A DNA stretch of 8,735 nt, taken from contig JABGYE010000237.1 in assembly GCA_018675395.1 (NCBI GenBank), forward strand, positions 1 to 8,735, in the 5' to 3' direction. Below are positions 1-7,643 of this stretch, in pieces. This stretch comes from EC70 sp018675395 (lineage in GTDB: Bacteria > Verrucomicrobiota > Verrucomicrobiia > Verrucomicrobiales > DEV007). A program made the translations under genes and the position numbers. How positions within the stretch are numbered: position 1 is the first letter of the stretch; the number at the start of each line of letters is the position of its first letter. A model generated the notes under the pieces. That model made no database searches, was not told where the DNA came from, and saw nothing but the letters and a program-made list of their open reading frames with translations.

Positions 1-2493
1 CTGCTCTCAAACATTATTTTCTTTCTTGCTGACGACATAGGTTGGGCAGACCCGGGCCGATACCATGAGCATTACTCGGGGGGAAATGCAAAAGTTCCTA
101 CCCCAAATCTGGACAAGCTCTGCGACCAAGGGATGATGTTTCTAGACGCGCAACTCCCCGCAGCCCTCTGTGCGCCTAACCGGTTCTGCATCATGACAGG
201 AAATTACACCCAACGCTCTAGGCCATGGGGAACGTGGAACAGGACCGCAGCGTCTGCGTTTCATTTTGGTAATGCCACGGATGATCGCATTGAAAATCCT
301 CACGAAACGATTGGAACAGCCTTGAAAAATAAAGGATACAAAACTGCTTACTTCGGAAAGATGCATTTTGGCGGTGACTTCTTCGATTCGTCCGGAAACA
401 TACTCCGGGACCAAGCCAATGATCAGCTCGATCAAATCGATTTCAGCAAACGTTTCCGTAACGGGTTACTTGATCATGGTTTTGACTATACTTTTGTGAC
501 TCCGGATGGAATCCAGGGACCACTTTACGCGTACTTTGAAAATGACCTTTACGCCCCAATTAGTAGCTTTGCGTCCGAGGTGAATGGAGTTGATGTTTCC
601 GGTGATTCGGTGCTCCGCTCGTTCAGTAAGGGCCAGATAGTCGGTAACGGGGAAATGATACAGATCGGTTATGGTGACTCCGAATTCGATACAAGTGAAC
701 ATGGGCCGATCCTGTCTCACTTTGCACAAGAATTCATGGAAGATCATATGTCTAATGATCCTGAGAGTCCTTTCCTTCTGTACTATGCAACTCCAGCGAT
801 ACACGTTCCATTAACGCCTTCAGTGAATGGAATAGAAGCTGCCGGTCATAGCCAAATCGGTCCTCGAGCAGATTTCGTTTATGATCTGGACGCTCAACTG
901 GGCCTACTCTTAGATAAGATCAGTGACCTTGGCATTGAAAACAATACACTGATCATTTTTACTAGTGATAATGGAGGCGCAATCAGCGGAGGTCAGGCTC
1001 AGATCGCTGCCGGGCAGGACCCAAACGGTCCATTGCGTGGAAAGAAGATGTCCATTTATGAGGGTGGACACCGGGTTCCAATGATATGGAAATGGGGTGA
1101 TGGAACTAGAAAAGGATCCATCATACCACCCAATACCAAATGTGAACATCTGGTTTCTGTAATGGACTGGGTAGCAAGCATCATTGACCTTGCGGGTGGA
1201 AAAGTCGATCCTGATCAGCACTACGATTCGGTCAGCATTCTCCCACTACTCTTCTCAGACGAGCCCGATGATTTGGATCCCTTGAGAAATTTCCATGTCT
1301 ATAGCGTCGGTGACTATCGCGGGGTCCGGATGGACGATGATCAGGGAAAGTGGTTCTACAAAAGAACCAACGTCGACGGAAAATTAGAGCTCTTCGATCT
1401 GATGGAAGAACTCGAGCAAACTACAAATCTAGTCGATGGATATTCCTCGATCGAGGAAATTCCGATTGAACACCCACAAAAAGATAGGATCCAGATAATG
1501 GAGAACTGGTTCAATGCTCATAAGGCAACGACTAGTCCAAGGACAACGGAAGCACTCGATTACAGTGATAAAAACACTCAAGGAAGTAATGAAAGGATTA
1601 TTAGTACTAACTTCACGGAGTACACTGGAGACCCTCAAAGAATCAATAACGGTGAGACCTTCGGCATTGAAGAATTAGGCAGCGTAACAGATAGCTGGAT
1701 CAATCTTCACAAGACGGATCAAGTGACCGGACTAGCCAACAATTTAAGTGAAAGAACGAGCGTCAGTCTCTCCATTAAACATCCCAATAACTGGGCAACT
1801 GGCAACTTGGCATTTAACAATACTCCTATCAAAGCAGGCATCGATGACTTCACGGGAACCAATTCACCAACATCGGTTTCATTTATGGGGCTCAATGCCA
1901 CTTTCCCTGACGGGTACAAGGCCATCGTTTACGTTGGTGGTTTCCTAGGAAATAGAGGAACTTCAATCTCGGACGGAAACTCAACCTTTTATTACCAGAC
2001 ACCAGCATCCCCAACTGCTCCTGTTACTTTTGTACAGACAACCACAGTCACTGACGGTGGGGATGGAACAGCGCCTAAGGCTCATTACGCCATTTTCGGG
2101 ACGGATGAATCTCCCCTATTAACTGATTCAATCACCTTCACAATAGACACTCTGTACGGTGGAGGTTCATTCATAGGAGGCGTACAAATCATGGGAGAGT
2201 CAGTCCCGGGTGAACCCATAAAAACACTTATACCAGTACCAGTAGCAGAACCTAAAATTGAAATAAATAATAACGCAGGTTCTATCCTTATCAGTGACCT
2301 TTATCCCGATGCTTTTTACCAGTTACAAGAATCAACGCCCTTAGGAAATCAGTGGTCAGCACTTGAACTCATTGAATCACCACAAGAAAGTGAAATCACA
2401 ATCTCAAATGATTTTCTGGAGAAAGAGGCTTTTTATAGAATTCTATACCCTGAAACAATTCTAAGATTAAACCTTCCTAAGAGCTCTCAATAA
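1..2493 (+). CDS. Secreted S1-family sulfatase with C-terminal accessory domains (5' partial)
   Basis: Formylglycine-dependent sulfatase that hydrolyses sulfate esters; the family is usually exported and often acts on sulfated glycans. The frame is open from base 1, so the start and signal peptide lie outside the window. The first in-frame ATG (133) is not the start, because the metal-binding Asp pair of LADDIGW is encoded before it at 31-36. Counting from base 1 (830 residues visible): Asp11-Asp12; sulfatase motif CAPNR at 57-61 with Cys57 (169-171) as the residue converted to formylglycine; GKMH with Lys120 and His122; His268 in IHVPLTP; SDNGG with Asp323-Asn324; and Lys348 in LRGKK, followed by EGGHRVP. 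The catalytic domain ends near 520. Residues about 532-733 form a Gly/Thr/Ser-rich, probably beta-sandwich region ending GGVQIMG. Residues about 752-820 carry YQLQ (773-776) and FYRI (811-814), a tail typical of Verrucomicrobiota. The substrate cannot be read from the sequence. A stop (TAA) is followed 30 bases later by the next gene. Family certain; tail-domain functions inferred. Confidence 0.95.
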   Translation: MLSNIIFFLADDIGWADPGRYHEHYSGGNAKVPTPNLDKLCDQGMMFLDAQLPAALCAPNRFCIMTGNYTQRSRPWGTWNRTAASAFHFGNATDDRIENPHETIGTALKNKGYKTAYFGKMHFGGDFFDSSGNILRDQANDQLDQIDFSKRFRNGLLDHGFDYTFVTPDGIQGPLYAYFENDLYAPISSFASEVNGVDVSGDSVLRSFSKGQIVGNGEMIQIGYGDSEFDTSEHGPILSHFAQEFMEDHMSNDPESPFLLYYATPAIHVPLTPSVNGIEAAGHSQIGPRADFVYDLDAQLGLLLDKISDLGIENNTLIIFTSDNGGAISGGQAQIAAGQDPNGPLRGKKMSIYEGGHRVPMIWKWGDGTRKGSIIPPNTKCEHLVSVMDWVASIIDLAGGKVDPDQHYDSVSILPLLFSDEPDDLDPLRNFHVYSVGDYRGVRMDDDQGKWFYKRTNVDGKLELFDLMEELEQTTNLVDGYSSIEEIPIEHPQKDRIQIMENWFNAHKATTSPRTTEALDYSDKNTQGSNERIISTNFTEYTGDPQRINNGETFGIEELGSVTDSWINLHKTDQVTGLANNLSERTSVSLSIKHPNNWATGNLAFNNTPIKAGIDDFTGTNSPTSVSFMGLNATFPDGYKAIVYVGGFLGNRGTSISDGNSTFYYQTPASPTAPVTFVQTTTVTDGGDGTAPKAHYAIFGTDESPLLTDSITFTIDTLYGGGSFIGGVQIMGESVPGEPIKTLIPVPVAEPKIEINNNAGSILISDLYPDAFYQLQESTPLGNQWSALELIESPQESEITISNDFLEKEAFYRILYPETILRLNLPKSSQ

Positions 2494-2523
2494 ATCACAT
2501 TCTGGCCTCAGAAAAATTCTGCG

Positions 2524-3879
2524 ATGCGCATCATTTTTTATACACTAATCATATGTGGTCTTGGATCATCTATGAGTCTACGCGCTGAGGATTGGCCCCA
2601 ATATTTGGGCCCAACTAGGGACACGGTTTGGAATGAATCAGGAGTCCATCTGGATTTTGAAGAGTGTCCTCCAAAACTCCTCTGGTCCCAACCAATTGGT
2701 AGTGGATACTCGGGACCCTCAGTCTCAGCAAATAGGGTCTTTGTAATGGACAGGAAATCAGAACCCTATGTACCCGAAAAAATTAAACCCGGAACAAACC
2801 CCAACTTTGTCAGAGCAAAAATAAAAGGGAAAGAACGGGTCATTTGTCTTAGTACTGAGAGCGGAAAAACGGTTTGGTCTCATGAATATGATTCCACTTA
2901 TACCTCAGTATTCATCTATGCCATAGGCCCCAGAACTACGCCCCTCGTTCATGATGGTCATGTCTTTACTTTGGGAGCAGAGGGTCAACTCAACGCCTAC
3001 CAATCAGAAAATGGAAAACTGCTATGGTCCAAGAATATAATTACTAATTATGGAATCGAAAATCCAGAATGGGGAACAGCCTGCCACCCCCTCATATACA
3101 AGGAAACTTTAATTTGTACTGTGGGGGGAAAGGGCCAAACGCTAGTGGCCTTCGATTACAGGACAGGCAAAGAAAAATGGAAATGCTTGGATTCTAAGAA
3201 ACCAGGATACGGAACACCAATAATCGAAACTATTCACGGAACTAAGCAACTGATCGTCTGGCACGGGGAATCAGTAAATGGCGTTAATCCTGATACCGGA
3301 AAAGTTTACTGGTCAGTGGCTTTTAAACCTGAGTTCGGAATGGCGATCGGTGCACCGAGGGTATGGAATGATCTGGTATACCTTATGGGATATAATGGAA
3401 AGTCCGGCACGGTGAAGGTCGGTAAAGATTCCAGATCCGCATCACTATTGTGGGGACTTGATCGAAGATTAGGGGTGGCCGGAGTCATCAACACCGCTCA
3501 TGCACAAAACGGACACATCTACTCTGCAGGCCAGAGAGGTCTCTTTAGATGTGTTGAAATGATGACCGGAAAGAGACTGTGGGAAAGTAGAATACCACTT
3601 TTGAAGAAAGACGGATCTGGTCGTGGGGCATGGCCAAGCGCTTTCACTGTATATCATAAGCCCAGCGATCAGACCCTAATCTTTAATGATCATGGAGAAA
3701 TGATTTCTGCGAAGCTCAAGCCTCAAGGTTATGAGGAAATATCGAGAACAAAAATTATTGAACCAACTCATTCAGTCGGTGGGAGAACGCTAGTTTGGTC
3801 TCATCCGGCTCTAGCAGACAGAAAACTATTCTGCAGAAACGACAAGGAAATCCGTTGCTATGACCTGTCAGGACGCTAG
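2524..3879 (+). CDS. Exported PQQ-binding-like beta-propeller repeat protein
   Basis: Predicted periplasmic beta-propeller protein of 451 residues, of the BamB/PQQ-like repeat type. A signal peptide spans residues 1-21 (hydrophobic IIFYTLIICGLG, cleavage likely after LRA, before EDWPQ). The mature N-terminus has the DWPQ..GP.RD signature frequent in planctomycete and verrucomicrobial members. Blades of the form 'aldxxTGKxxW' are visible with closing Trp at about 118 (ESGKTVW), 168 (ENGKLLW), 219 (RTGKEKW), 263 (DTGKVYW) and 353 (MTGKRLW), plus a final CYDLSGR strand at the C-terminus. It is too short for, and lacks the organisation of, PQQ alcohol dehydrogenases (about 600 residues or more), so an enzymatic role is doubtful. 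A scaffolding or binding role is more likely, but the ligand is unknown. The 30-base gap to the sulfatase suggests co-transcription. No clear Shine-Dalgarno precedes the ATG; the start is chosen because it gives a complete signal peptide. Confidence 0.9.
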   Translation: MRIIFYTLIICGLGSSMSLRAEDWPQYLGPTRDTVWNESGVHLDFEECPPKLLWSQPIGSGYSGPSVSANRVFVMDRKSEPYVPEKIKPGTNPNFVRAKIKGKERVICLSTESGKTVWSHEYDSTYTSVFIYAIGPRTTPLVHDGHVFTLGAEGQLNAYQSENGKLLWSKNIITNYGIENPEWGTACHPLIYKETLICTVGGKGQTLVAFDYRTGKEKWKCLDSKKPGYGTPIIETIHGTKQLIVWHGESVNGVNPDTGKVYWSVAFKPEFGMAIGAPRVWNDLVYLMGYNGKSGTVKVGKDSRSASLLWGLDRRLGVAGVINTAHAQNGHIYSAGQRGLFRCVEMMTGKRLWESRIPLLKKDGSGRGAWPSAFTVYHKPSDQTLIFNDHGEMISAKLKPQGYEEISRTKIIEPTHSVGGRTLVWSHPALADRKLFCRNDKEIRCYDLSGR

Positions 3880-4065
3880 GCAAAGGAAAAAAGTCTTAGG
3901 TAAATGAATCCTAGCAGCCTAAATAATGACCGAATTTTTATAACAAGTCGCTATTGGCACCTCAGATAAAATCTACTGATCAAACTGGCCTTATGATTCA
4001 ATAGGACTTAACTTTATCAAGTCTCCTATAGGAAAAATTGAACTATCAAAATCGCCAATTATATT
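3880..4065. other. Intergenic region separating two gene groups
   Basis: This is the only sizeable gap in the window. It is AT-rich with no credible ORF. Near its left end, GCTAGG (3875-3880) and CCTAGC (3910-3915) are complementary but 29 bases apart, and a T-run (3935-3939) follows 19 bases later; this is too loose to call a terminator. A TATAAC hexamer (3939-3944) lacks a matching -35 box. A TTGAAC (4038-4043) and TATATT (4060-4065) pair, spaced 16 bases, resembles a sigma-70 promoter but abuts the next start codon. The region plausibly holds the end of the sulfatase-propeller transcript and the promoter for the SIMPL-cytochrome-DUF1552 unit. Neither is proven by sequence alone. Confidence 0.4.
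4001..4029 (+). repeat. Bulged inverted repeat upstream of the SIMPL gene
   Basis: ATAGGACTT (4001-4009) pairs with the nine complementary bases in 4019-4029, interrupted only by a two-base TC bulge (4024-4025). The loop is nine bases (4010-4018). It is followed by AGGAAAAATTG rather than a T-tract, so it is not a standard rho-independent terminator for the + strand. It could be an mRNA hairpin, an operator-like site or chance. It sits 36 bases before the SIMPL start codon. Confidence 0.3.
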
Positions 4066-4788
4066 ATGAAACTAATGACAAATTCAGATATTGGAAAGAC
4101 CACACTACTGTTAAGCACTTTGATATTCACAGTATTAGTGTCCAGCGCAGCCGACAATCCTCCGCATGTTACCGTGTACGGAACAGCAACGACTTCGGTA
4201 GCCATAGATCAAATGGATTGGAAAATCAGAATCAGCAATAAGAAACCGAGCCTTGAGGAAGTGGCCAAATCTCATAGTTCTACTGTCCAATCAGTCCTGG
4301 ATTTTTTAATGGAAAATGAATTACCGGAACACTGCATTCAAACATCAGGAATGGAATTTGGTGAACACTTCGTTTCCTCTAAGCTCAAGGGCAGAGTCAG
4401 GGACGGCTATCAGGCCTCATCCAGCATCAAATTCAAAGTAACAGATCTATCAAAGTACCAAGATCTTTGGAGCGGAATTTCACGCATGGAAAATGTCTCT
4501 TTAAATGGAATCACTTACGACAACTCCAAGAGAATTAAGCATCAGAATGAGACAAGAAAAAAAGCTCTACTAGCAGCCAAAGAAAAGGCTGAAACACTTG
4601 CCATCACTCTGGACTCGGAAATTGGCAAGCCTCTATTTATCGAGGAAGAAAGATTCGGATACTCCAGAAATAATTTTAATAATGTTTATGCCACTAACGA
4701 ACAAGCAGTTATAAATGATGCCTTTGCGCCAGGACAAATCCCAATCACGGTACAAATTAAGGTGTCATTTTTATTAGTGACAAAATAA
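4066..4788 (+). CDS. Exported SIMPL-domain (DUF541) protein
   Basis: A 240-residue protein of the SIMPL/DUF541 family, named after mouse SIMPL and including Brucella BP26. Bacterial members are mostly periplasmic or outer-membrane associated and form oligomers; their biochemical role is poorly defined. Residues 1 to about 28 form a signal peptide (Lys11, hydrophobic TLLLSTLIFTVLV, cleavage near SSA). The family pattern follows: HVTVYGTATTSVAIDQMDW (about 33-52), the ELPEHCIQTSGMEF segment matching the usual 'I...dIqTs' step, GYQASSSIKFKVTDL, and the helix ETRKKALLAAKEKAETLA, which is the hallmark 'EARxxAxxxAxxKAexLA' segment. No strong Shine-Dalgarno precedes ATG 4066; ATG 4075 is an alternative that would also leave a signal peptide. 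The stop is 14 bases before the cytochrome-like gene, so the two are probably co-transcribed. Family call is firm; function in this locus is unknown. Confidence 0.88.
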   Translation: MKLMTNSDIGKTTLLLSTLIFTVLVSSAADNPPHVTVYGTATTSVAIDQMDWKIRISNKKPSLEEVAKSHSSTVQSVLDFLMENELPEHCIQTSGMEFGEHFVSSKLKGRVRDGYQASSSIKFKVTDLSKYQDLWSGISRMENVSLNGITYDNSKRIKHQNETRKKALLAAKEKAETLAITLDSEIGKPLFIEEERFGYSRNNFNNVYATNEQAVINDAFAPGQIPITVQIKVSFLLVTK

Positions 4789-4802
4789 AATCACTTGGGC
4801 CT

Positions 4803-7643
4803 TTGAATTTATTCCTAACATTAAGGAGACGAGTAATTCTATATCTGATTACGATTAGTGGACTCTCAGTTTCATTCCTTTCTGATTCGCAATCCAAAGT
4901 TACGTTACTCGAAGAAGAGTCCATAGATCTCCTCGAGCAATATTGCCTTGACTGCCATGACGAGGAAACCAAAAAAGGAAACTTTGATCTTTCTGATTTA
5001 TTGGATGAGGAGGGTCATGATGGCTCTCTCATTTTTGAAAACCTGATCACTGGCAGGATGCCACCTGCCGATAAAAAACAACCCTCTTCAACTCAAAGAA
5101 GGACCCTCCTTGATTGGCTCTCTAAAAGACAAAATTCAAAAGCAATTAATTCTTATCAAAGAATCAGTCGTCACGAGTTCGTCCATTCATTGAACGACCT
5201 TCTTGGAGTAAAATTGGATTTGACTGGAAACATTCCGGAGGACCGAGGCACTCACGATTTCGATTCTGACCGGAAGATTCTCTTAACCAAGGAAATGCTC
5301 AGTTCCTATTTCTCCGCAGCAGATGAAATGCTCGAATTTGCTTTACCGGAAAAAGGTTTCCCTCAAGAGCGGATCTGGGTAACAAACAAGATCAAAGACA
5401 GTCACGATACCTATAATATCTATACTCGGAATTATCAGGAGGGACTTCTCTTCTCATGGACAAGAGCAAATAATGGGAACAACTATTCCTTCTTCTACGA
5501 CAACTTTGATCCTCCAGTGAAGGGTTGGTATGAACTCACTTTTGATGCAAAGAAACTTGGAAACTTTGAAGAGGATATCAGTGTTCTAGTATTCTCTGGA
5601 AAATATTATTTTGCAGATGACCGGCCACAACCACAACGATTACTGGATGTAATATCCCTATCCAATAAGGAAGTAAAATCTCACACGATTCGAGCATTTC
5701 TCCATCCCGGTGAAAACGTATCTGTGCACTGCTATTCCAAGCACACATTTCGTAAAAAGAAGGCAGATCAAGGCGCTTACATTAAACAGTTAAAAGCAAG
5801 AGGTCCTCTCGTCGATGATTGGCCGCCAAGAACTTACCAGAAAATATTTAAGGGCCTTGATATGAATTTTCCTTCAAGGAAATCAATTAAAACGTCAATT
5901 CTCCAAACAAAATTAAAGGCAATAGGAGGGAGCCTCTCCGTGAGCAGTTACCAAGTTGGTATGGAAAAGGAAAAGATGCAGGACGGTTCCAATCGAACAT
6001 TCTGGCATTCTCAGTTTAGTCCTACCGTAGCCAAAGCTCCTCATTTTGTGGTACTGAAAAACCCCGCCAAAAAAGAAATCAATGGCCTCTCCTACTCCAA
6101 ATGGTCAGGAGGCAACGGCAATGGGCAAGTGAAGTCATATTCGATCTATCTATCGGACGACGCTCAATCTTGGGGAGACCCAATCTTGAAGGGAAAAGTG
6201 GACATCACAAGGTCTTACGAGCAACCCATTTTGTTTCCAAAAAAAACCAAGAAGGAATATATAAAATTTTTGGTAACAGACGCTGTTTCCTTGGACGGAA
6301 AATCTATTGCTTCTATAGGTAAACTTGATGTCATAACATCATTGCCACAGGCCATTTCAACCTCAGAGATATCACTCTTGTCTCGCTCAAAAAAAGACCT
6401 CAAAAAAGTGATCCGGCATTTTGCCGAAAGGGCCTTCTCTTCAGATATCAGCGAAGAGGAGTTATCTCCATACTATAACGTCAGCCTTAACTCTTTTAAA
6501 GAACTGGAAGGTTTTGTTATTGCAGCTAGGGCCGGATTCAAGGCAATTATTTGTTCTCATCGCTTCCTATTAGCTCCAGGAGAACATTCCAACAAATCCT
6601 ACAAAATAGCTTCAGACCTCTCCAGGGTCCTTTGGCTCTCTGTCCCCGATCAAGAACTCCTCAATTTATCAAGAATGGAAAAGTTCACGACTCAGACGCT
6701 TACCGAACAAATCAATCGGATGCTCAAAGATGAAAAGAGCTTACGAATGATTCATTCATTCTGTTCTCAGTGGCTCAATCTCAGATCTTTTAACAAGGTG
6801 AACCCATCCCTAAAGCTTTATCCCAATTATAACGACCTCCTCAATCATTACCTGCCCATTGAAACCGAGAAGTATCTCAACCATTTAATTCAAGAGAATC
6901 TGCCTATCAGTTATCTGATCGATTCTGACTTCTCATTCCTTAATCAACGGCTAGCCCAGCACTACGGCATTGCCGGAATAATAGGTCAAAAGATGCGCAA
7001 AGTTTCTTTTTCTCCTGAGGCACCCCGCGGAGGACTGTTAACTATGGGAAGCGTACTCAAAGTCACTGCCGATGGCTTTGATACTTCTCCCATTCTACGT
7101 GGTGCATGGGTCTCCAAGAACATCGCAGGCAATACACTCTCTCCACCTCCAGAAAATATAACTGCAATCGAACCAGAGCATGGCCAAGCCACAACTCTCC
7201 GAGAACAGATCGAACAGCACAAAGAAAAAAAAACATGCTATGCCTGTCATAAGAGTATCGATCCTTACGGTTTTGCCCTTGAGAATTTTGACGCCACAGG
7301 ACAGTGGCGAACGAAGTATCGAGTCAAAAAACCACACAATGGAACCTTCCAGTTCCGGTTAGAAGGTTACTACCATTTAGGAGGGGAAGTGGACGCATCA
7401 GGTGAAATCGCAACCCACAAATTTAATGACGTGTTTGGCCTTAAAAAAATACTCCTCTCTGACCATCGCAAAGTCGCCTACAATTTCACCAAAAAATTCT
7501 TCGAGTATGCTAATGGTTACAAACCGGATCTTAAAGAACGGCTTCAACTATTTAAGCTGATCCCTGAAAATGGGAAAGAATGCCGGATAAAGGACTTGAT
7601 TACAAAGGTATTGGTCTATTCACTTAGAGAAGGAGAGGAATGA
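4803..7643 (+). CDS. Secreted DUF1587/DUF1592/DUF1588/DUF1585 cytochrome-c-like protein with discoidin-like module, TTG start
   Basis: A 946-residue exported protein of the planctomycete-type cytochrome family. A signal peptide is at about 1-30 (RRR then VILYLITISGLSVSFL). Domains in order: a cytochrome-c-like domain with heme motif C48-LD-C51-H52 and possible axial Met86 in GRMPP; DUF1587 (about 120-180, ISRHEFVHSLNDLLG); a beta-rich region (about 185-345); an F5/8 type C-like module (about 370-510: DGSNRTFWHS, INGLSYS, YSIYLSDDAQSW); DUF1595 (about 535-600); DUF1592 (about 600-722); DUF1588 (about 736-835) with a second heme-type motif C812-YA-C815-H816 followed by KSIDPYGFALENFD; and DUF1585 (about 863-940). 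The start must be TTG 4803: an in-frame TAA lies at 4758, no ATG lies between, and the next in-frame ATG falls after the first heme motif. Biochemical function is unknown; a redox role is inferred from the heme motifs. It overlaps the DUF1552 gene by four bases. Confidence 0.92.
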   Translation: MNLFLTLRRRVILYLITISGLSVSFLSDSQSKVTLLEEESIDLLEQYCLDCHDEETKKGNFDLSDLLDEEGHDGSLIFENLITGRMPPADKKQPSSTQRRTLLDWLSKRQNSKAINSYQRISRHEFVHSLNDLLGVKLDLTGNIPEDRGTHDFDSDRKILLTKEMLSSYFSAADEMLEFALPEKGFPQERIWVTNKIKDSHDTYNIYTRNYQEGLLFSWTRANNGNNYSFFYDNFDPPVKGWYELTFDAKKLGNFEEDISVLVFSGKYYFADDRPQPQRLLDVISLSNKEVKSHTIRAFLHPGENVSVHCYSKHTFRKKKADQGAYIKQLKARGPLVDDWPPRTYQKIFKGLDMNFPSRKSIKTSILQTKLKAIGGSLSVSSYQVGMEKEKMQDGSNRTFWHSQFSPTVAKAPHFVVLKNPAKKEINGLSYSKWSGGNGNGQVKSYSIYLSDDAQSWGDPILKGKVDITRSYEQPILFPKKTKKEYIKFLVTDAVSLDGKSIASIGKLDVITSLPQAISTSEISLLSRSKKDLKKVIRHFAERAFSSDISEEELSPYYNVSLNSFKELEGFVIAARAGFKAIICSHRFLLAPGEHSNKSYKIASDLSRVLWLSVPDQELLNLSRMEKFTTQTLTEQINRMLKDEKSLRMIHSFCSQWLNLRSFNKVNPSLKLYPNYNDLLNHYLPIETEKYLNHLIQENLPISYLIDSDFSFLNQRLAQHYGIAGIIGQKMRKVSFSPEAPRGGLLTMGSVLKVTADGFDTSPILRGAWVSKNIAGNTLSPPPENITAIEPEHGQATTLREQIEQHKEKKTCYACHKSIDPYGFALENFDATGQWRTKYRVKKPHNGTFQFRLEGYYHLGGEVDASGEIATHKFNDVFGLKKILLSDHRKVAYNFTKKFFEYANGYKPDLKERLQLFKLIPENGKECRIKDLITKVLVYSLREGEE
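7631..7635 (+). promoter_or_regulatory. Shine-Dalgarno for the DUF1552 gene
   Basis: AGGAG lies four bases before ATG 7640, inside the last codons of the cytochrome-like gene. It is the only clear Shine-Dalgarno at a gene start in this window. Together with the ATGA overlap it supports translational coupling of the two proteins and fixes the DUF1552 start. Confidence 0.55.

Noticed and set aside
133..135. ATG 133 as the start of the sulfatase
   Set aside because: The conserved Asp-Asp metal ligands of the sulfatase fold and the VPTPNLDKL segment are encoded in frame before it, so the true start lies left of the window.
2524..3879. PQQ-dependent alcohol/glucose dehydrogenase
   Set aside because: Only 451 residues, with no recognisable dehydrogenase active-site pattern; the repeats fit a generic PQQ-like propeller protein.
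3875..3939. Rho-independent terminator after the propeller gene
   Set aside because: The complementary arms are six AT/GC-mixed bases separated by 29 bases, and the T-run is 19 bases further on; alternative weak pairings (TTAGG with CCTAG or CCTAA) compete.
4038..4241. A 67-codon TTG-started frame overlapping the SIMPL start
   Set aside because: It overlaps the SIMPL signal peptide and first strands in another frame, and its product has no domain or signal features.
6986..7337. Cys-rich minus-strand reading frames opposite the DUF1588 region
   Set aside because: They are antisense to a conserved domain with the CxxCH motif; their Cys and Trp content follows from the complementary codons.
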